This document shows, one piece after another, positions 1 through 9,502 of a stretch of DNA of 64,000 nucleotides. Numbering within the stretch: position 1 is the first letter of the stretch; the number at the start of each line of letters is the position of its first letter. The position numbers and the translations under genes are program-made. Source of the DNA: Amaranthus tricolor. Lineage: Eukaryota > Streptophyta > Magnoliopsida > Caryophyllales > Amaranthaceae. The notes under the pieces were generated by a model. The model had not been told where the DNA came from. It saw nothing but the letters and a program-made list of their open reading frames with translations, and searched no databases. The stretch is from assembly GCF_026212465.1 (NCBI RefSeq), contig NC_080049.1:3375057-3439056 (forward strand), read 5' to 3'.

Positions 1-2338
1 AGTAATTGGAATTTGTGAAATGTACATATTTGAGCTTCTGGAACCATTTTAGTAACAAATTATTGTAACAAAACAATTGAGAAGAACTTGAATATACATC
101 TATCTAATAAATCCTTGTCTGATCATAAACATGTTAAAGTGAAACTAAATCATGTTCTAAACTAATAGGCCCACCTCTTTCTTGTTAAATTGTTAAGTGT
201 TTGTCTTTGGTGTTTTGCACCATAAACAAATTATGAACCAACACACTTGTTCATCTAAGTACTCTTTGGTTGATTATCATAGTAAATAAGTGCGCATTAG
301 TTATATGCAAATATGTGCTGTGTGTGTATAGATTATGCATCCCTCTCTATCTTGTATTAAATTGGATTTTCTTAATTATACGTCTCTACCTTGTATTAAA
401 GGTGATGTAGAAACTAATTACTCTGTGGGTTCCCAATAATGTAGAAACTACAATGACTCAAAAACCTTCAACAATTGAACTAATTATAAGAGAATTGACC
501 ACTTTTGTCTACTCCAATTTACTTGGGTTAGATGTTCTCTTGAAGAATTGAAGCCACTCTTTGTTTTTCAGTTATCTTCACTTTATTTTTGTAGTGTTGA
601 ATGTTGGACTTGTAGCGTTGAATGTTAGCTCATAAGAATAGCGGTTTATGTTACGATTGTTTTAACAACTCCACCTTACTCTATTGTATCTCAGGAGAAA
701 TTTCGAATATATCGGGAACTATGAAATCTACAAGTTCATGAAACCTAGGTAATTTATGTACTTGGATCTAGGTATTGCCATAATTTTTAGTGGGAGTCAT
801 CATTTTAAGGTTTTTACTTTTGGACTTCAATCAATTACTTGAAGTGTTACATGTAAACTATTTCACTCTAAATTATATTTTAAGGTAAAATAAAATTTCA
901 TGGGGGAACACGTGTTCGCACAGGCTCCACCAACTAGTTACATCTAAAAAAACGGCTAACCTGACACTGTTCATTACTATTCCTTTTGCTCTCTATTTAT
1001 GAACAGTAATGAACAACAGTGATTCTTTCTTTTGCTCACCTTCTGCCGCGTGTAATTCAGATGCATCTGTTCCTTTTCTTCCTTTCAGTTTCAATAATCT
1101 ACTATCTTACCCGCATTTCTTCCTCACCTTGTTCTTCAATCTCATTTCTACCTCAGATTTCTACAACTGAAAATGGATCTTGTTCTTGAATCTCCTTTCG
1201 GTTATCTTAAAAATTTATCTTCTAAAATTAGTCAAAATTGAAGAATCTCATTTCTACCTCAGTTTTCTACAATTGAAAATGGATCTTGTTCTTCAATCTC
1301 TTTTCGGTTATCTTAAATCTATCTAAAATCAAAGTTGAAGAGTTTAATGTAATTTTTTTTTTTTCATTCAGGATCAATCAATTCGATTTGAGATGAAGAG
1401 TTGTGCAGCCGGTTGAAGATGTGAACTTTTAGGTACGTTTTAAAATTTTTTTTTTCCTGTTTTCTTTTTTTTTTTTTTGTTTTTGGGTTCATGGGTTCTG
1501 AATTGAAGATTCGGTTTTTAAAATTTTCCGTTCATCAGTTGAATATCTTAGAAAAGTCCATGGGTTCTTGCTTGAAATGATCTTTTTCCAATTGAAGATC
1601 TGGTTTTTTTTTCCCAATTTTTTGGGTTTTCGTTTGCTTTTCATTTTAGTTTTGATTCTCATCAGATTTTCATTATAGTTTTGCTTTTTCATTTGACTAA
1701 TTTTCAATTTCTGTTCAATTTTGTGGTTCATATGAAATCCAGTAGGTTGCTATGTCATGTGTGTAAACTGCATCTTTTTGATTTTCGTTTGGCTTCTTGT
1801 TCATCTTCAAATTGGTTTCAAGTCGTAATAGTCATAATCATAACAATTATACTCTACATCTCAATCAAAACATCAAATTTATTTTAATGGCTTGATTTGC
1901 CGTCCGATATGTTTTTGCCATTAGTAGCTGCTCACTTCTTTCCTTCTTCTCTGGCTGAATTCTTTATCCAACAATTTGACAGAAACTTTCAGTTGATCAT
2001 TGAAATCAAAATTAGACAGAAACTGTGGAACAATGCCATTTAATTGAAATCAAAATTTGAAATATGAAACCTCAAAAAACCTATCTCCTTAAGAAAAATC
2101 ATGGCTTGAGCACAAGAGAAAAATAACAATATAACTTTTATTCCAAGTATATATGATATAATAAATCTAACATTAATAAGTATTTTATTTGTTCTATAGA
2201 GACTTGTTATAATTTATTGGTTTTTCTTTGAAAACTGAAAATAATGCTCTATAATTGTTTGAAGTCATTGAGGTATAATTTCATTAAAATCTTGGATAAA
2301 ATTTAAATAATTTTAATGGTTATTGGTGCATATAACAG
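1..2338. other. AT-rich intergenic region, no gene recognised
   Basis: No supported coding region. The stretch is AT-rich with T-runs near 1445-1480. Short open frames here have no recognisable family. Around 1380-1435 there is a leader-like sequence followed by a GTACG donor-like site, which could be a remnant of a 5' untranslated exon, but I cannot tie it to the epimerase exon at 2339. A diverged duplication lies at 1138-1314. Confidence 0.5.
1138..1314 (+). repeat. Tandem duplication, period about 106 bp
   Basis: Two diverged copies of a roughly 70-bp block, starting near 1138 and 1244. Both contain AATCTCATTTCTACCTCAG and end in TTTCGGTTATCTTA. The copies differ by a few substitutions, so the duplication is not recent. 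No function is evident. Confidence 0.6.
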
Positions 2339-2474
2339 GTTTGATGTTGTAATTTACTTTGCCGGACTTAAGGCTGTGGGTGAAACTGTTGTTCATCCAT
2401 TTCGTTATTTTGATAATAATTTGATTGGATTAATCAATTTGTACCAAACAATGGCCAAATATAATTGTAAAAAG
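2339..2474 (+). pseudogene. Orphan exon of UDP-glucose 4-epimerase
   Basis: The frame encodes 45 residues that match the plant UGE/GalE family region following the Rossmann nucleotide-binding motif, including [18 protein letters not shown] and YQTMAKYNC. The enzyme interconverts UDP-glucose and UDP-galactose in the cytosol. The exon is flanked by a usable acceptor (ATAACAG before 2339) and donor (AAAAAG then GTCAGA after 2474), so it looks like a real exon. I find neither the upstream exon with the GxxGxxG motif nor the downstream exon with the SSSATVYG-type catalytic Ser region within several kb. It is therefore either a gene remnant or an exon captured by a mobile element. The family call is strong; functionality is unlikely. 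Confidence 0.75.
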
Positions 2475-3680
2475 GTCAGATTTCTGGTCAATGTTACGCA
2501 CAATTGTCTAATTTATTATTACTTTTTACAATTGTCTTCGACCATGAACTTAAGTTTAAAAGCCCACGTATGAAAAAAGTCGCGAATTCGAATCTCACTT
2601 AAATATTAAACAACAGGTATAAAGAGGGTCTACATACCCATTTCTTGCCCCAAATCTTGTAAAAGGTCTTAGAGTCTTGAAGACTCTTTTGAGTTTCAAC
2701 CATGAGTTTTTCCTTCGACATTTTATACATGAAGTATTTGTCATCCAATTTGTGGTTTTCCGCTGTCACTTTGTTGATTGAATTACTGGTTCAAATTTTT
2801 AATTTGGAAATTTGATGTTGGGCTATTTAATTTTCTTATTGATTATTGACCAAGTTCAATTGCTTTATTTATTTTTTATCAAAAGAATATATTGATGAAT
2901 ATTTCTCTTGGACTTGATAGATGATTTATTTGATTATTAGCTTCAGGAAATCAAGTAAATCTACATCTTGAAAGAGGATTTTAAATCGGTGTAACATAAT
3001 TCGCCAGTTAATTTGCTTTATGAATTTAAAATATTACCCTAAAATATTCTAAAACCAACCATAATTCCTTTTTTGGATTTGCGACTCACAAGATTAGTGT
3101 ATCATGTGACATTGTTCTGAACAATAATTAGATTTTGAAGATTATATGATGCAATCATCCATATTGTGAAGATTATAATTGTTAATAAACTCATGATTTT
3201 TAATTCTATGAAGCTGTACGATTACAAGATTTTAGTTGTATGTCCAATTTTCTTTTGACATTATTTGAGCTTTGATTTGCATAATCTAATTTTTTGAATC
3301 TTTTTGGTGGAAAATTAGTTTATTGTCTCCTTTTGTTTTAGAAATATTCTAATGAAATTTATTCATTTTTGTTGATGCAAATCCACTATCAGAAACAAAT
3401 GCTGCTTTTGTGGATCATTAATTGGTGCACTTTCTGTTTTTTGAACACTTCTGTGTATATTGATTTGCCTAATGCTTCTGGTTAATGTTTGTTTTCCAGA
3501 TTATGCATTAGTTTCTTCTATGTAATATAATTACACATGAGAATGTAAATTTGATTAAAACCAAATTCTTGGCGTTGATTTGTTCATCAGTTGTGTTTTA
3601 AAGGAAATCGGAAATGGTGCACTTTCTGTTTTTGGAACACTTCTGTGTATATTTTAGATGTTTTTTTTTCTTTCCCATTA
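2475..3680. other. Intergenic, no gene recognised
   Basis: AT-rich sequence between the orphan epimerase exon and the hAT target duplication. A short phrase (GGTGCACTTTCTGTTTTT) occurs twice, near 3424 and 3614, with similar downstream sequence (GAACACTTCTGTGTATATT), which suggests a small duplication. No coding signal is visible. Confidence 0.45.
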
Positions 3681-3688
3681 CTCCTCCC

Positions 3689-6600
3689 CAGTGGCGGACC
3701 CAGAGGGGTGCAAGGGGGGGCAGTGGACCCCCCAATCTTAAAAAATTAAATCCGTTTTTTTTTTAAAAAAAAAAAAAAAAAAAAAAATTAAAAAAAAATT
3801 GAAAAGAAGGTTTGGAGGCGGAACCGCGGAAGAAAGAGAAACCCAGAAACAAACCCTAAATTTCCTCATTCGGTCATTCCTGCCTTTTCCTCTTCGTCTT
3901 CGGCTCTTCGCTTCATCGGCATCGGCATCGCTCATCTTCGTCTGACGGTCTGAGCTTCGTCAATGGTGACTTGGTGAGCTTCTTGACCTTCGTCTTCGCT
4001 TAATCGCTTCGTCTTCGTCTTCGTCTGAGACTCTGAGTGTTCGACTTCGCTTAATCGCTCAATCTTCTTCCTGCTCTTCTCCTTGCTGACGAAGTACAGT
4101 CCCTCTGTTTCTCCTGCTCTTCTTCCGGCTCTAACCCTCTGTTTAAGTACAGTCCCGTCACCCGTGTCCCGTCGTCTTCCCGAGTTACCATTGAAGGTAG
4201 TCAGCCAGTCAGGTACGCAGTTTCTCACTTTCTCTTAACTTAATTTTATTAATTTTGTTAATTATCTTATTCTTTTGTTGATTATTCTCTTATGAAAATT
4301 CTAAATTTGGATTGTTTTGGGTGAATTGCAACATAATTTGTTGTTTTTTCAACAAAATTATGACGTTTTTTGCAATGGCCAATGGGTAGTGAGATTATTG
4401 CTGTATTGCATTGGAATTATGACGTTTTTCAACATAATTTGTTGTTGATTATTCTCTTATGAACTGATTTTTGGTAAGTGAGATTATTGCATTGGAATTA
4501 TAAAATTTGATGTGGGTTTATAAACTGATTTTTGCATTGGAATTATGAGATTATTGCATTTGGTAAGTGAGATTATTGAATTATGAGTCATATTTTTAAT
4601 TTAATTAGGAAATGTCAAGTAATTCAAGTTCACCTTGTTCGAAAAAGTCAAAAGTAAAGGGAAGACAACCCGATCTTCGTGAATTATTGTTTAAAAGAAT
4701 GAAATCCCAACAAACATCTAACGAAGGCAATGAATCTTCTCGTTTAAGTTCCCCTCTAAGTCCTCCTTTAAGTTCCCCTCCAAGTGAAGATGTTAATATG
4801 GAAGTAGGTGGTTCAAGTAGTTGTGATGAACCATTGGATGATGAATGGGTGTATGATGTTGAACTTCTTCCTCATGACCCGGGATTGAGGAAAAACATAA
4901 TGGATTATCCCCCTAATGAAAGAAATCCGGTTAGGAGAGCATATATTCTCAAAAAACCTTGCCAACCAAAAACACATGATTTCCCTCAAAGAGATATCTC
5001 CGGTAGGTTACGCCGTTTTAGTTTGAATTGGTTCAAAAAATGGGATTGGCTTGAATATAGTGTTGAAATGGATGCCGCATTTTGTTTTGTTTGTTATTTG
5101 TTCAAGAGGGATGTTGAAATTAACAAGGGGGATGATGCATTTGTTGTCGGAGGGTTTAGAGCGTGGAGTAAACCTGATAGGCTTGAGAAGCATGTTGGAG
5201 GAATTAAAAGTGCTCATAATATTGCTTATGAGAAATATGTGAATCTAAGAGATGCAAAGAAGACATCAATTGAATTTGTATTTGATAATGCGAGTGAGGT
5301 TCAAATGAACGAATATCATATTCGTTTGAATGCATCCTTAACTTGTTTGAGATTTCTTTTGGGCCAAGGTTTGGCATTCCGGGGACATGATGAAAGTGAG
5401 GAGTCATATAGTAGAGGTAACTTTCTTGAGCTTTTGAAGTGGTTGGGGGGGAAGGTTGAGGAAATAGGAAAATATACTTTCCAAAATGCACCCAAAAATT
5501 GTCAATTAACATCTCCCAAAATTCAAAAAGACATTATCACTTGTTGTGCAAAAGAGACTACTAAGCGCATAATAGAAGAGGTTGGTGATGGTTACTTTTC
5601 TATTTTGGCCGATGAATCAAGTGATGTGTCTCAAAAAGAACAACTAGCTCTTGTTTTGCGGTTTGTTAATAGAGAAAATGGATCGGTAGTGGAACGCTTT
5701 TTAGGCATTCTACATGTGGGTGATACTACCGCTTTGTCTCTTAAAAATGCCATTATGTCCTTGCTTATGGAACATTCATTGAGTCCTTCCATGATAAGAG
5801 GTCAAGGGTATGAAGGGGCAAGTAACATGAGGGGTGAAATCAATGGCCTCAAGACTTTGATTATGAATGATACTCCAAGAGCCTATTACATTCATTGTTT
5901 TGCTCATCAACTTCAACTAACTCTAGTTGCGGTTGCTAAAAAGAATGTTAATTGTACTTGGCTTTTTGACGTACTTGCAAACTTGTTAAATGTGGTGGGA
6001 GCTTCTTGTAAGAGAAGAGACCTTATTCGAAAAAACCAAGCTCAAGTAGTGGCTCAAGCTTTGGAAGTGGGGGAAATTGAAAGTGGATCGGGTTTGAATC
6101 AAGAACGTGGTTTGAGTAGGCCGGGAGATACACGTTGGGGATCTCATTACAAGTGTCTAATAAGTATCATCAACTTGTTTCCTTCAATTGTTAAAGTGCT
6201 TGAGGAGATTGGAGAAAATGGCTCTCCGGATGATAAGCTCAAAGCTCAAGTTGTTTTAGGATCTTTGGAGTCCTTTGATTTTATTTTTATGGCTCATTTC
6301 ATGTTGACTATTTTTGGCTACACTAATGATTTATGTGTTGCTTTACAAAGAAAGGAACAAGATATTGTGAATGCCATTAGCCTTGTTAAAAGTACAACGA
6401 ATGTGTTGCAAAAGATGAGGGATCAAGGATGGGATAGTCTCTTAGACAAAGTCATTTTATTTTGTACTAAACACGAGATTGATGTTCCATCTATGGATGC
6501 TCAATATGTACCTCAAGGAAGATCAAGACGTTTTGCTAAACAAGCAACAAATCTACATCATTTTCGCGTTGACATTTTTTTGGAAGTAATTGATTTGCAT

Positions 6601-7337
6601 CTTCAAGAGATTGATAACCGTTTTAATGAGAAGAACATGGAGTTACTTACATGCATGGCTTCCCTGAGTCCTAGAGGTAACTTTTCATCTTTTGATAAAG
6701 AGAGGATACTTAAACTTGCTTCTTTATATCCCGAAGAGTTTTCATGTTTTGATTTAACGGCTCTTGATCTTCAACTTGATGTCTTCTTGGATTCTATGCA
6801 AAATGATGAAAGATTTCATGATTTGCAAGATATCAATTCTCTTTCCATGATGCTTGTTAAAACAAGGAGACATGAGACTTTTCCTCTTATACATTTGCTA
6901 ATCAAGTTGATGTTGATTCTTCCTGTTGCTACGGCAAGTGTAGAAAGAGTGTTTTCCGCAATGACGTTTGTCAAAAATAAGTTGAGAAATAGCATGGGTG
7001 ATCAACTAGTGAATGATTGTTTGGTTACTTACATTGAGAAGGAAGTGTTTCTACAAGTTTCTGATGAAAAGATTATTGATCGCTTTAAAAATATGAAAAC
7101 TCGAAGGATGAATTTGTAATTTTTATTTGAACGCTTGTATTTTTTTTTTTTTTTTTAATATTTTGGATTGTAAAACTTTTAACATCGGATTTGATATTGT
7201 AAATTGTAATTTTCTATTTTTCTTGTATTTTTCTATTTTTCTTTAAAAAAAAATTATTCGGACGACGATCAAATTATTCGAACGACGTGACGTTCGGATT
7301 TTGCCCCCCCAAATTGAAATTCCTGGGTCCGCCACTG
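3689..7337 (+). mobile_element. Complete hAT element, Tip100 type
   Basis: The element is bounded by perfect 15-bp terminal inverted repeats, CAGTGGCGGACCCAG at 3689 and its complement ending at 7337. It is flanked by a perfect 8-bp target duplication CTCCTCCC (3681-3688 and 7338-7345), the hAT signature length. The termini resemble those of Tip100-like elements (CAG-GGCGGA-CCAG type). It is 3649 bp long and carries one uninterrupted transposase frame. A probable 5'-leader intron runs from a donor near 4213 (CAG then GTACGC) to an acceptor near 4609 (AATTAG just before the start codon). Identical TSDs and a long open frame point to a fairly recent insertion. Whether it still moves depends on the substituted catalytic residue in the transposase. 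Confidence 0.95.
4612..7119 (+). CDS. hAT-Tip100 transposase with TTF-type zinc finger (835 aa)
   Basis: This is an uninterrupted 835-residue frame. The order is: a Ser/Pro-rich basic N-terminus (about 1-90); a TTF-type zinc-finger region (about 120-215) with FCFVC at 157-161; a DUF4371-like RNase-H core; and a C-terminal hAT dimerisation domain (about 745-825) with LPVATASVERVFSAM. Proteins of this type are often annotated as zinc finger MYM-type protein 1-like. The hAT catalytic triad is normally Asp, Asp, Glu. The first Asp is in LADESSDVS (D334), the conserved TRWGSHY Trp is present, and the Glu is in VERVFS (E778). The second Asp, normally in GYDGASNM, reads GYEGASNM here (E401, codon GAA at 5812-5814). 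The start codon follows a splice-acceptor-like AATTAG. Family is certain; activity is doubtful because of E401. Confidence 0.93.
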   Translation: MSSNSSSPCSKKSKVKGRQPDLRELLFKRMKSQQTSNEGNESSRLSSPLSPPLSSPPSEDVNMEVGGSSSCDEPLDDEWVYDVELLPHDPGLRKNIMDYPPNERNPVRRAYILKKPCQPKTHDFPQRDISGRLRRFSLNWFKKWDWLEYSVEMDAAFCFVCYLFKRDVEINKGDDAFVVGGFRAWSKPDRLEKHVGGIKSAHNIAYEKYVNLRDAKKTSIEFVFDNASEVQMNEYHIRLNASLTCLRFLLGQGLAFRGHDESEESYSRGNFLELLKWLGGKVEEIGKYTFQNAPKNCQLTSPKIQKDIITCCAKETTKRIIEEVGDGYFSILADESSDVSQKEQLALVLRFVNRENGSVVERFLGILHVGDTTALSLKNAIMSLLMEHSLSPSMIRGQGYEGASNMRGEINGLKTLIMNDTPRAYYIHCFAHQLQLTLVAVAKKNVNCTWLFDVLANLLNVVGASCKRRDLIRKNQAQVVAQALEVGEIESGSGLNQERGLSRPGDTRWGSHYKCLISIINLFPSIVKVLEEIGENGSPDDKLKAQVVLGSLESFDFIFMAHFMLTIFGYTNDLCVALQRKEQDIVNAISLVKSTTNVLQKMRDQGWDSLLDKVILFCTKHEIDVPSMDAQYVPQGRSRRFAKQATNLHHFRVDIFLEVIDLHLQEIDNRFNEKNMELLTCMASLSPRGNFSSFDKERILKLASLYPEEFSCFDLTALDLQLDVFLDSMQNDERFHDLQDINSLSMMLVKTRRHETFPLIHLLIKLMLILPVATASVERVFSAMTFVKNKLRNSMGDQLVNDCLVTYIEKEVFLQVSDEKIIDRFKNMKTRRMNL

Positions 7338-7345
7338 CTCCTCCC

Positions 7346-8807
7346 TCCATTGATAAATCTTAAAATCCAAAAAAATTAAATTGAATATTGACAATTTTGC
7401 TTTTTCTTTCAAATTCAAAAGTATCTTTCCCATTCTTCCAAATTCTGAAAATATTTCTCAAAATAATCTTCTAAATCAAACCAAGAAATCAGGTATGGGT
7501 CAATTGATATGGTACAACCTTGACCATCAATATAATTTAATCTAAGTCATTGTTTGTCCATTTGAATTTATCCTCAAACCAAAACTTAGCAGTAAACTTA
7601 TTAAGACACCATCCTAAACAAAAAAAACGAAAAAACAACATACAAAAACCGATCAAAAACAACAGATTTAACAAAAAAAAAAATAACCTCATTGCAAACA
7701 GATTAAGAAAGGGAAAACGAATATGCCATTGAACGACCTCAATCCAACTCTGCGGTTGTTCTTATGTGCTTCAATGGATTTTAGGGTTAGAAATTTGATT
7801 TGGGGATTAGATTTGGGCTATGGAGGGAATTAGGTGTCATATTATGGAGGGAATTAATGGGGAAAGTGGTTGTATACACAATTAATGGGGATGTAGGAAT
7901 TAAAGACTATAACAATCCTAAAAAAGAAAAAGAAATTAAAATCATTGTAACCAGTAATGAGGTAAAGGGGTATGCTATGAACAAACTATGATAATAGTTG
8001 GAATTATTAAAAAATAAGTGATAGTTGAAATTATTTCTAGCCAATATATAATAATTGAGATTATTTTAAGCAAATTTTCAATGATTATTTGAATTGTAAT
8101 GAGCTATTTATACTTAAAGGATTGTAAAGTATTAACTATATTGTATCATGCGTATAAGAAATTTGTTATAGTGTAAGGTGTTTGAAATGAATTCAGTATA
8201 AGAGAAATGTAATGGATTAAGGGAAGTCCAGAGATGTGTGACTCCATATGTATAATATCTTAAAATAAGAAAAACCATATTGATGGAATGGGGAGGGATC
8301 GAATAATAAGGGTGTTTAAAATAAGAAGAATAAGAAGTATTTTACACTCTTGGTTTCAATAGAATAAAAAAATCTAAGATCACGATTGAGCCAGAAAGAC
8401 ATAATTGCAAAAGTCACTATGTTACACAGAAAATATACTATGACATAAATTTAAAGAATGTTCTAAATTTATAACATAGTATCATTTTTTGTATATATAG
8501 TGACTAAATAAAAATTCTTCTTCTTTTAAGATCCTTCTTATTTAATCATTTTTTTATAACATAGTGACTTTTACATATTTTTTTTTAGTTTTGTATTGAC
8601 TTTAGTTTTTTTAGTAATATTTATTTTTGGGTTTTATTTAAGTGATGTCAATTAACATCACTGAACCATCATTGAATATAAGAGTTTTCTTGATATCCTT
8701 ATTTACTCTATATTTTGTCAAGGTTATTGAGATCCTATTTGAAATGAACATAAGGGTAGGATCGAATTGTATATACGATCATATAATCCTACAAAATAAC
8801 TAAAAAA
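7346..8807. other. Intergenic AT-rich DNA, no gene recognised
   Basis: No family-like coding region. The short open frames at 7550-7990 are low-complexity Lys/Asn-rich or uninformative. The only structure seen is the inverted repeat at 8409-8572. Confidence 0.5.
8409..8572. repeat. MITE-like inverted repeat (16-bp perfect arms)
   Basis: AAAAGTCACTATGTTA at 8409-8424 is the exact reverse complement of 8557-8572, and the element is about 164 bp. The arms include CACTATGTTA, so a CACTA-type MITE is possible, but the flanking trinucleotides (AGT and ACT) form part of the palindrome and are not a direct duplication. It could also be a simple hairpin. No coding capacity. Confidence 0.45.
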
Positions 8808-9502
8808 TTGTGATATAAAATTATTCTGACTTCATTTTTGAAAAACAAAACATAGAAAATCATTCAATAATTAATTTAAATCAAAATTATGAAATATTTT
8901 CAAACATAGGTGTGTGTGAAAAAATTAGTATCATTTTTATTAAGATTGTTTAATTGAACTGTAAGACGTTGAACCATGTTGTGATTTTATCATTCAAAAT
9001 ATAACTTGTCATAATTGTTCATTTTAACAGTTTAAAACATTGATATAAAGTTTTCAACTTCATTTCTAAAAATAATATAGAAAATTATTCAACACTTAGT
9101 TTAAAACATCATATCAACAAAATAATTTTAATTTTTAAATCAAAATTATGAAATATTTTTAAACATAAGTGCGTATGTAAGAAAAAATAGTAAAAAATGC
9201 GCATATCATTAATATTAAGTTTGCTTAATTGAACTGTAGGATTATAGAATCGTATTATAATCTTTATACTCAAATAAAACTAGTCATGATTATTATTTTA
9301 AAAGTTTTAAATTGTGATATAAAGATTTTTGATTTCATTTTTGAAAAATGATATAAAAAGTCATTCAATAATTAGTTTAAACCCCATATCAGAAAAAAAA
9401 AAAGGAAAAAAAAAAGATTTTAAAACCAAAGCTACTAAATATTTTCAAACATAAGTGCATATGTGAAACAAATTAGTGAAACATGGTGCATATCATTGAC
9501 AT
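8808..9502. repeat. Diverged tandem repeat, units of about 230-275 bp
   Basis: The anchor TGATATAAA followed by a TTCATTT block recurs at 8811, 9041 and 9315 (spacing 230 and 274). Each unit repeats the same order: TGATATAAAG, a CATTCAATAATTAG-like segment, AAATATTTTCAAACATAAGTG, a CATATCATT segment, and TTAATTGAACTGTA. The array resumes after the LINE at 12047 (TTGCTAATTGAATTGTAAGA), showing that the LINE inserted into it. The units are too diverged to be an active satellite. No function is evident. Confidence 0.65.

Noticed and set aside
3738..4228. Minus-strand open frames in the hAT 5' leader
   Set aside because: Low-complexity, Arg/Lys-rich shadows of a CTTCGTC-rich leader on the plus strand.
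5008..5512. Open frames antisense or shifted within the hAT transposase
   Set aside because: Shadows of the 835-codon plus-strand gene.
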